8,484 bases of DNA from the NCBI GenBank assembly GCA_002440625.1, contig DJUV01000040.1, positions 1 through 8,484 on the forward strand. Direction: 5' to 3'. Each line of letters opens with the position of its first letter. Within the stretch, counting starts at the first letter, position 1. Below, one piece after another: positions 1 through 5,052 of this stretch. The stretch comes from Rhodobacteraceae bacterium UBA6273 (GTDB lineage Bacteria > Pseudomonadota > Alphaproteobacteria > Rhodobacterales > Rhodobacteraceae). A program made the translations under genes and the position numbers. The notes beneath the pieces are model-generated. The model ran no database searches and had not been told where the DNA came from. It worked only from the letters and a program-made list of their open reading frames with translations.

Positions 1-432
1 GGCAAGGGCAAGGGCAAGCCGGGCAAGGCCGGTGCCACCATCGGCACCTCGCGCCGGCCGATCTTTGGCGGCGACGGGATTCACCTGCAGTTCTTCGACG
101 GGCATGTCGAACGTCTCCGCGCCGGCCAGTTCGAGCGGACGGACAAGGCCGGGCGAATCATCGAACGCCGTGTTTCCACCGCGGGGGACCTTCGCCGGCT
201 TCGCTCGCTGGAGGCGGAGTTCGCGGCGAAGGGCAGGGCCAGCGGCATCGTCACCGTAGCCGAGATCGACGAACGTTCGGGTCGTGTCGAGATCACTGAT
301 TTCCGTGGCTGGCGCGAGACGCTGATCCGCGCGCGCTATGAACTCAGCGATCCGAATGGCCGCACCGTCACCCTTCGGGCGCTGGTGACCGACGACATCC
401 AGCGGGTCCGCAGCCTCCTCTCCCTGAACTGA
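1..432 (+). CDS. Hypothetical protein, C-terminal part only
   Basis: An open frame enters from the left edge in frame 1 and stops at TGA 430-432, leaving 143 residues. The visible part begins with a low-complexity basic run (GKGKGKPGKAG). A mixed segment follows that reads as a folded domain of alternating short strands and helices (for example FFDGHVERLRAGQFERT and VTDDIQRVRSLLSLN at the very end). I see no catalytic motif, membrane segment or signal sequence in this part, and I do not recognise the family. The start lies outside the window. It converges on the response regulator gene, with only 13 bases between the two stop codons, so its termination signal must overlap that gene's 3' end. 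A smooth high-GC frame free of stops supports it being real. The function is unknown. Confidence 0.7.
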   Translation, partial: GKGKGKPGKAGATIGTSRRPIFGGDGIHLQFFDGHVERLRAGQFERTDKAGRIIERRVSTAGDLRRLRSLEAEFAAKGRASGIVTVAEIDERSGRVEITDFRGWRETLIRARYELSDPNGRTVTLRALVTDDIQRVRSLLSLN

Positions 433-445
433 GGCACGGGGCGCG

Positions 446-1099
446 TCATTTCGTCCAGTGGCCGCGCGCGATCACCGCCGCCTCGACCCGGTTCCGCGCA
501 TGCAGCTTTTGCAGGATCGAGGTCATGTAGTGCTTCACCGTCTTTTCCTGCAGGTCGAGTGCGAGCCCCACCTCCTTGTTGCTCTGCCCCTCGGCGACAA
601 GCCTCAGGATGTCCTCTTCGCGCTTCGACAGATCGTCGATGGGGTTGGGCGCCTTCCGTGCGCCACCCTCGCGCATCGCATTGAGGATGCGCCCGGCGAG
701 CGTGGGGGAGACATAGGTGAGACCGCGCGCGAGGTCCTTGACGATGGCGACCAACTCCCGCGAGCCGATGCCCTTGAGAAGATAGCCCGCGGCACCAGCC
801 TTCAGCGCGCGCATCACGTCGTCATCTTCTTCGGAGACGGTCAGGATCGCGACCTTCGGCGGCGCGTTCCCGGCGCGGATGCGGCGCAAGGCCTCGATCC
901 CGCCGCCGCCGGGCATGGAAAGGTCAAGAAGGACGAGATCGGGCCTCAGTTCATGCGTCAGGGTGACGGCGCTGTCGGCATCCTCGCCCTGGCCGACGAC
1001 CTCGATCCCGGGATCGTCGGCAAGGGCCCGCGCGACCCCCTCGCGGTAAAGGGGATGATCGTCGGCGACGACGATCCTGATCCGTCCGTTTCCGCTCAT
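446..1099 (-). CDS. LuxR/NarL-family two-component response regulator
   Basis: A 217-aa protein of the usual length for NarL/FixJ regulators. Residues 7-120 form a receiver domain with the acidic pair D13-D14, the phospho-acceptor D59 in the LVLLDLSMPG strand, the switch T87 and the invariant K109 in GYLLKG. Residues 155-215 form a LuxR-type DNA-binding domain (LSKREEDILRLVAEGQSNKE...KTVKHYMTSILQKL). All expected phosphorylation residues are present, so it should act as a phosphorylation-controlled transcription factor in the cytoplasm. A GGAGG ribosome-binding site sits about six bases before the ATG. Its start codon overlaps the stop codon of the upstream histidine kinase as ATGA, so the two are co-transcribed and probably translationally coupled cognate partners. 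The target genes cannot be told from this window. Confidence 0.95.
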   Translation of the reverse strand: MSGNGRIRIVVADDHPLYREGVARALADDPGIEVVGQGEDADSAVTLTHELRPDLVLLDLSMPGGGGIEALRRIRAGNAPPKVAILTVSEEDDDVMRALKAGAAGYLLKGIGSRELVAIVKDLARGLTYVSPTLAGRILNAMREGGARKAPNPIDDLSKREEDILRLVAEGQSNKEVGLALDLQEKTVKHYMTSILQKLHARNRVEAAVIARGHWTK

Positions 1100-2469
1100 G
1101 CGACCTCCAGTTCCATGATGATCTCTGCGCCCGGCCCGTCTTCGCGGTTCTTCGCGGTAAAGACACCGCCGAGGCTTTCGACCCGGTCACGAAGCCCGGC
1201 AAGCCCCATGCCGCCGCCATCCTCCGCCGGTGTCGGACTGGCCGGGAAGCCCGGGCCCTTGTCACGCACGGTAAGCCGAAGCCGTCCTGCGCCGCAGGTC
1301 AGGCTCACCTCCTGGCCTGATGCGCTACCGTAGCGCCAAGCGTTGCTCAGGCCCTCTTGCACGAAGCGGTAAAGGCAGATCTTGGCGGCGGTCGAAAGCG
1401 TGCAGCCCGGCGCGACATCGCAGTTGACCGCGACCGGCGCGGCGGTGCGTACGCGGTGAGCTTCGGCGACGGACTGCACGATGTCGGTGGCACTCCGCGT
1501 CTCGATATCCGGCAGCGACAGCCCGCGCGAGATGGTCCTTATCTCCCGTATCGCATCCTTCACCGCCCGCTCGACCCGTTCGACATCGCCCGCGTCCGCC
1601 GCTGTCTCCCGCAGGGCATCGAGCCTGAGTGCCACATAGCCGAGAAGCTGCGCCGGGCCGTCATGGAGGTCGGCGCCGATGCGCCGCAGCGCCTGGTCGT
1701 TCATCGCAGAGGTCCGCGCCGCGGCACCCTGGACCCTTTCGCGCAAGAGCCGGTTGCGGTCGTTGAGCGCCTGCACCTCCGCTAGCCGCTCGGTCAGCGC
1801 GGCGCGCTGGCGGTCGATAGTCCGGCTGCCGCCAAGGACGATGAGATAGAGAAGCGCGCCGATCGAGGAGAAGATCAGCGCAACCGCAACCCAGGCCTTC
1901 TTGCGAGCCGAGGCAAGTTCCGCCTCAAGGCTGGTCGCGACCTCGTAGAACTCCGCCGCGCCGATCACCTTGCCAGACCAGACCTCACGGATCGGGCTGT
2001 AGATTTCCAGGAGCGGGACGCCGAGTGCCAGTTCCCGCTTGTCCTCTTCGTCGGTCAGGTTCTCTAACGAAGCACTGACCTCTCCCGCAAGCGCTTTGCG
2101 CAGGTCATCCGACAGTTGGAGGCGCTTGCCAACGATGGCGGGATCGCTTGCCTCCACGACAAGGCCGTCGGGCTTCCAGAGCTTGAACGACACCACCCGG
2201 TCGCCAAGCGATGTGCCGCTGAACAATTCCTCGATCGCCCGTTTCGCGCCAGGCGAAAGCGTATCGGAATCGGCAAGGTCCTGGCTCAGGGGTGCGACGA
2301 TGCTGTCGATGTACTGCGCGGTGGAAAGGGCGGTGTTGCGCACGACTCCGTCTTCGATCCGGTTGGCGACAAGGCGCCCGACAAGCGCCATCGACAAGAG
2401 CATGACGCAGCCGCCGGCGATGGCGAACTGCGCGACAAGAGAGAGCGACCTCCAGGACGTGAGCGGCAC
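1096..2469 (-). CDS. Membrane sensor histidine kinase, HisKA_3/NarX-DegS type
   Basis: Read from GTG 2469, this is 457 residues. The order is: transmembrane helix at about 11-33; an extracytoplasmic region of about 34-190 that looks like a Cache/PAS-like sensor (LLEIYSPIREVWSGKVIGAAEFY); a second transmembrane helix at about 193-213; a coiled-coil linker; HisKA_3 with the phospho-accepting H269 in GADLHDGPAQLLG; and a HATPase domain with N-box N376, G1 box DKGPGF (403-408) and G2 box GGGMGLAG (418-425). It should autophosphorylate on H269 and pass the phosphate to D59 of the regulator encoded just downstream. The ligand is unknown. The frame stays open a further 84 codons upstream to a TTG at 2721, but that stretch is Arg/Pro-rich and has no ribosome site. 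I therefore put the start at the GTG just before the first membrane helix. The GTG itself lacks a strong Shine-Dalgarno sequence, so the start is only moderately sure. Confidence 0.9.
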   Translation of the reverse strand: MPLTSWRSLSLVAQFAIAGGCVMLLSMALVGRLVANRIEDGVVRNTALSTAQYIDSIVAPLSQDLADSDTLSPGAKRAIEELFSGTSLGDRVVSFKLWKPDGLVVEASDPAIVGKRLQLSDDLRKALAGEVSASLENLTDEEDKRELALGVPLLEIYSPIREVWSGKVIGAAEFYEVATSLEAELASARKKAWVAVALIFSSIGALLYLIVLGGSRTIDRQRAALTERLAEVQALNDRNRLLRERVQGAAARTSAMNDQALRRIGADLHDGPAQLLGYVALRLDALRETAADAGDVERVERAVKDAIREIRTISRGLSLPDIETRSATDIVQSVAEAHRVRTAAPVAVNCDVAPGCTLSTAAKICLYRFVQEGLSNAWRYGSASGQEVSLTCGAGRLRLTVRDKGPGFPASPTPAEDGGGMGLAGLRDRVESLGGVFTAKNREDGPGAEIIMELEVA

Positions 2470-2884
2470 CTTGATGACCCGAAACTTCCGGTGCCCTACC
2501 TTCGGCGAAATCTCTGGCCTTGAATACGGCCTTTGGTCTGATGAACGCGGTCGCGGCAGGGCGTTGCCGAGCCGCAACGGGCGGGGAGGGGCGGCAGATT
2601 TTTCGCGGCCGCAGCGCCTTTTTCCGGTAACGAAAGGAATCGCCCGATGGTGGTAGGCGGGGTCAGATCGGCCCCTTGCCTGACCTTGCGCCGCAATTGG
2701 CGGAAGCCATGCACCAATCAAAGAAAAACAAGATGAATGAACCGTTTACGAGAACCGGGACATGTCCGAAAAGCCAAGTGGTCAGCTCAACCTTAAGGCG
2801 GTATTACTGCACGTATTGAGAGAGTGAAAATTGTAAGTGGTTATTCAAAGTTCGTGTCGTGACGAGTACCGCTGTATGCAAACT
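2470..2884. other. Intergenic region upstream of the sensor kinase; no gene seen
   Basis: Bases 2470-2720 are GC-rich and probably form the kinase leader. Bases 2721-2880 are clearly richer in A+T than the rest of the window, which suits a promoter region for the minus-strand kinase operon. I could not pick a convincing -35/-10 pair on either strand. Visible structure includes a 10-bp perfect palindrome GGACATGTCC at 2758-2767 and the short palindrome CCTTAAGG at 2791-2798. Either could be a regulator site, but neither matches an operator I recognise. No reading frame here has coding character. Confidence 0.5.
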
Positions 2885-2927
2885 CGTGCCCATGAAGACC
2901 AGTGTTCTTTCGGTCTTCATGGGCACG
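2885..2927. repeat. Perfect 16-bp inverted repeat with 11-nt loop
   Basis: CGTGCCCATGAAGACC at 2885-2900 is the exact reverse complement of GGTCTTCATGGGCACG at 2912-2927, with an 11-base spacer (2901-2911). Neither side is followed by a clear run of T, so it does not look like a standard intrinsic terminator. It could be a small-RNA hairpin, an mRNA-stabilising or processing element, or a leftover from a small transposable element. It lies in chromosomal flank, about 190 bases outside the tRNA scar. Confidence 0.85.
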
Positions 2928-3050
2928 GATGTTCTTCCCTGAAATCAGAGGCAAGAGACTGGCCCAGCCAGAATTCTGCGCTTCGTTCGGCCTGATCTGG
3001 CGTCAGAGTGGCATTCGGCGCCTGAAGTATGCGTGGCCGCCCTCAGGGGG

Positions 3051-3091
3051 TTGGCGAAACGCCAAGAAATCGCGCCAAAGCGCGAATTTTT
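3051..3091 (-). terminator. Tandem hairpins, probable terminator of the interrupted tRNA-Asn gene
   Basis: On the minus strand, just past the tRNA 3' end, TCGCGC and GCGCGA (3070-3075 with 3080-3085) form a 6-bp stem followed by TTTCTT. A second 6-bp stem, TTGGCG with CGCCAA (3051-3056 with 3060-3065, triloop), comes next. Lying about 25 bases past the CCA end, this is well placed as the native terminator of the tRNA-Asn transcript. Read on the plus strand, the first stem is followed by ATTTTT, so it may also stop transcription running right towards the element. Confidence 0.5.
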
Positions 3092-3113
3092 CATGCCTGA
3101 CAATCGGTTTATT

Positions 3114-3158
3114 TGGCTCCGGCGGTAGGGATCGAACCTACGACCAATTGATTAACAG
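3114..3158 (-). other. Attachment site: 3' fragment of tRNA-Asn(GUU)
   Basis: Read on the minus strand, this segment holds an anticodon loop CTGTTAA (anticodon GTT, Asn), the 3' half of the anticodon stem TCAAT, the variable loop TGGTC, a perfect T stem GTAGG/CCTAC around TTCGATC, the acceptor 3' strand CGCCGGA, discriminator G and an encoded CCA. The 5' half is missing: bases 3159-3163 cannot pair with the anticodon stem, and no D arm or matching acceptor strand follows. The fragment's 3' side faces the chromosome and its 5' side faces the integrase. This is what tRNA-targeted site-specific integration leaves at the end opposite the reconstituted tRNA. The core probably spans from near the anticodon loop to the 3' end, but its exact limits need the other end. 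Confidence 0.85.
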
Positions 3159-3277
3159 TTTTCTGGGCTAGACGGCTGGTGGGCGGCTAAGCTAGGCTAA
3201 GCCAAGCGAATACAAGCACTTGAGACTAGCACCCACCCCCATAGACTGGCGCGAACAGATACCTTGGCCCCATCTGA

Positions 3278-3299
3278 GCCTTACGTCAGCCTTACGTCA
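3278..3299 (+). repeat. Two perfect tandem copies of an 11-bp repeat before the integrase
   Basis: GCCTTACGTCA occurs at 3278-3288 and again directly at 3289-3299, ending 17 bases before the integrase ATG. Further left, GGCTAA is repeated at 3185-3190 and 3195-3200, ten bases apart. Repeated short sites between an attachment core and an integrase gene are typical of arm-type integrase or excisionase binding sites. They could equally be an operator controlling int. The repeats are plain in the sequence; the role is inferred. Apart from these, I see nothing in 3159-3316. Confidence 0.6.
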
Positions 3300-3316
3300 A
3301 CCCCGGAGCGCAACCC

Positions 3317-4609
3317 ATGACCACGATACCCTCCAAGGCCCGCCTGACTGACGCGATGGCGGCCAAGTTCCCCTTCCTCTCCTCCGGCCAGAAGCTGGTG
3401 GCCGACGATGAACAGCCCGGGCTCTACCTCAAGGTGGGCAAGGGGGCGAAGTCGTGGGTTGTCCAGACAGAGGTGCGGGTGCTGGACGACAAGATGAAGC
3501 CTGTCCGCAAGACCGTGCGCCGGGCCTTCGCCGCCTTCCCCGAGCTTGGTGTCAAAGAGGCCCGGGCGAAGGCGAAGGGCGAGCTTGCGGCGATCCTTGC
3601 CGGGGAGGGGCTGGGCAAGCCCAAGGCGGGCATCACCCTTGGGGAGGCGTGGGGGCTCTACAAGGCGGCACTGACCAAGGCCGGAAAGAGCCCTGCGACA
3701 ATCTACAGCTACCGCAACGCGGTGGAGACGGAACACCTGCTGGGCATCTGGCGGGACACCGCACTGTCGGACCTCGCCACGCCCGAGGGGGCAGCGCGCG
3801 TTGCGGCACGGCATGAGGCGATCACGCAGCGGGAGACAGACCCGAAGCACGGCGGGGCCTATGCCGCCAACGGGGCGATGCGGACCCTGCGCGTGATCTA
3901 CAACTGGGCCTTGGAGCGGGGGCATGTAAAGCCGCACCCGGACGGCTGGACCCCGACACGGCAGGTCACGTTCAACGTGGAGGAGGCCCGCGACAGCGCC
4001 ATGAGCCGCCGGGACCTGCCCGGCTGGTGGGCAGCTTACTCCGCCATGGACAACCGGGTGCGGGCGGAGTTCCAACTTTTCCTGCTGCTCTCCGGCAGCC
4101 GGAGCGGGGCGATTGCGGTGGCCCGGTGGGAACACCTTGACGTGGCGGGGCGTCGGCTGCACATCCCCACGCCCAAGGGCGGGAAGGCCCGGGCCTATGA
4201 CATCCCCCTGACCCGGCCCATGCTGGCCTGTCTCGCCCGGGCGCGGCGGGCGGCGCGGGTGTATCAGCCCATCCTGTCGCGTGAGTGGATGTTCCCCGGG
4301 GACCCGTCCAAGTCCAAGCGGGGCGAGTTTGCGGGGCACATGTCGCTGTTCGCCACGACTGACGCCGCGCTCCCCTGCTCTGGGCACGGGCTGCGCCACA
4401 CCTACCGCAACGCCTGCACTTGGGCCGGGGTGGAGGAGAACCTGTCCAAGAAGCTGATGAACCACAGCCAGCGGGGCGATGTTCACTCGGGCACCTATGG
4501 CAGCCGGGAGGGTGTCTGGCCTGACCTTCTGGACGCCCAAGAGCGGATCACTGCGACCATCATAGACCTTTGCCAACAAGAACCGGGGGCTAGACGCAGG
4601 GCGGCATAG
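3317..4609 (+). CDS. int: Tyrosine-type site-specific integrase
   Basis: A 430-aa phage-type tyrosine recombinase that should catalyse integration and excision at the tRNA-Asn site. Residues 1-100 are an arm-binding N-terminal region (DDEQPGLYLKVGKGAKSW). Residues 105-215 are the SAM-like core-binding domain. Residues 225-415 are the catalytic domain. The catalytic set is visible: R262 in LLLSGSRSGAIAVARWEHL, a lysine at 287 or 290 in PTPKGGKAR, H357 and R360 in GHGLRHTYR, H383 in LMNHSQ and the nucleophile Y394 in SGTYG. Length and motifs fit an intact enzyme. It starts at the first ATG after the 11-bp tandem repeats and about 160 bases inside the tRNA scar, the usual place for an island integrase. 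The minus strand also carries a long open frame here, a shadow caused by GC-rich codons. Confidence 0.95.
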   Translation: MTTIPSKARLTDAMAAKFPFLSSGQKLVADDEQPGLYLKVGKGAKSWVVQTEVRVLDDKMKPVRKTVRRAFAAFPELGVKEARAKAKGELAAILAGEGLGKPKAGITLGEAWGLYKAALTKAGKSPATIYSYRNAVETEHLLGIWRDTALSDLATPEGAARVAARHEAITQRETDPKHGGAYAANGAMRTLRVIYNWALERGHVKPHPDGWTPTRQVTFNVEEARDSAMSRRDLPGWWAAYSAMDNRVRAEFQLFLLLSGSRSGAIAVARWEHLDVAGRRLHIPTPKGGKARAYDIPLTRPMLACLARARRAARVYQPILSREWMFPGDPSKSKRGEFAGHMSLFATTDAALPCSGHGLRHTYRNACTWAGVEENLSKKLMNHSQRGDVHSGTYGSREGVWPDLLDAQERITATIIDLCQQEPGARRRAA

Positions 4610-4636
4610 TCGGGTAAAGTCTCAAGACTGACTATG
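4605..4636. repeat. Nested inverted repeat overlapping the integrase stop codon
   Basis: CATAGTC (4605-4611) pairs with GACTATG (4630-4636). Between them lies a second inverted repeat, AGTCT-CA-AGACT (4618-4629), offset by a 6-base bulge. The integrase TAG (4607-4609) lies inside the left arm. There is no T run after it, so a simple intrinsic terminator is unlikely. With AGTC/GACT occurring four times in dyad arrangement, an operator, perhaps for the AlpA-like protein encoded next, is plausible but unproven. Confidence 0.55.
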
Positions 4637-4670
4637 CATCCGCGTCGGCCCACCGGGAAGTGTCGAACGC

Positions 4671-4748
4671 GGGGAGCGCCCACAGCAGGGGGCGCGGGCT
4701 CCCCCGGAGTTTGAGCCTGTCACCAACCGACCGCTTCCGCAGGCGGTC
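4671..4748 (+). promoter_or_regulatory. Structured leader before the regulator-primase operon
   Basis: Two further hairpins follow the integrase. GGGGAGC (4671-4677) pairs with GCTCCCC (4698-4704), and the stem can be extended inward by GCCC/GGGC with a bulge. GACCGC (4729-4734) pairs with GCGGTC (4743-4748). The right arm of the second hairpin lies within AGGCGG (4741-4746), the likely ribosome-binding site for the ATG at 4753, so folding would hide that site. The pairing is seen directly. Control of translation or of transcription read-through is an inference. Confidence 0.45.
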
Positions 4749-4752
4749 TGGA

Positions 4753-5052
4753 ATGGTGACAACCATGAATCCAGACATCGACCCCGCCGCTCTTGCGAAG
4801 CTGATTGCCCGGGAGGTCGCTGCCGAGCTGGCAGACGGCTACGCCACCGGGCGCTATGCACCCCCGTCTGAATACCTGACCACCGAACAGGCCGCAGCGT
4901 TCCTTGGGCTGATGCCCGGCGGGATGGAGACGATGCGCAAGGAGGGGCGCGGCCCGTCCTATGTCCGCGCGTCCCAGAAGCTGGTGCGCTACCGCGTTGC
5001 CGACCTGCGCCACTGGATGGAGCAGCACCTCGTGCGGGGTGCCAGTGAATGA
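4753..5052 (+). CDS. AlpA/excisionase-like helix-turn-helix DNA-binding protein
   Basis: A 99-aa protein (95 if the next ATG at 4765 is used). A charged amphipathic N-terminal helix (AALAKLIAREVAAELADGY) precedes a small MerR-like winged helix of the HTH_17/AlpA type: EYLTTEQAAAFLGLMPGGME as the helix-turn-helix, then a hairpin wing ending in VRYRVADLRHWMEQH. The pattern of TTEQAA...G..P.YVR....VRYR..DL..W is characteristic of the family. Such proteins act as excisionases or transcription activators of int and replication genes in satellites and prophages. AGGCGG at 4741-4746 favours ATG 4753; GGTGA at 4755-4759 could serve ATG 4765. The frame is open further upstream to 4660, but that part has no family character. 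The stop codon overlaps the primase start as ATGA, so the two genes are coupled. Confidence 0.85.
   Translation: MVTTMNPDIDPAALAKLIAREVAAELADGYATGRYAPPSEYLTTEQAAAFLGLMPGGMETMRKEGRGPSYVRASQKLVRYRVADLRHWMEQHLVRGASE

Noticed and set aside
458..1333. 291-aa plus-strand open frame opposite the response regulator
   Set aside because: Antisense shadow rich in Arg, Asp and Gly; the minus-strand frames have full receiver, HTH and ATPase motifs.
2470..2721. 84-codon N-terminal extension of the sensor kinase to a TTG start
   Set aside because: No ribosome site at the TTG, Arg/Pro-rich text unlike a kinase N-terminus, and a GTG lies just before the first membrane helix.
2902..3171. 89-aa plus-strand open frame ending in GSGGRDRTYDQLIN
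   Set aside because: The tail is the antisense translation of the tRNA-Asn fragment, a common database artefact, and the rest crosses hairpins without coding character.
3114..3200. A complete tRNA-Asn gene
   Set aside because: No 5' acceptor strand, D arm or anticodon 5' stem is present beyond 3158, so only the 3' part exists.
3278..3299. The TTACG in the integrase-upstream repeats as further copies of the origin iteron
   Set aside because: Only five bases match, the preceding base is C instead of G and the G-rich flanks are absent.
3281..4579. 432-aa minus-strand open frame opposite the integrase
   Set aside because: Pro/Gly/Arg/His-rich translation with no domain. It is a mirror of the GC-rich integrase codons, whose plus-strand product has a complete catalytic set.
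4660..4752. Upstream extension of the AlpA-like gene
   Set aside because: The translation is Arg/Ser-rich and overlaps the structured leader; the family-like sequence starts near ATG 4753/4765.
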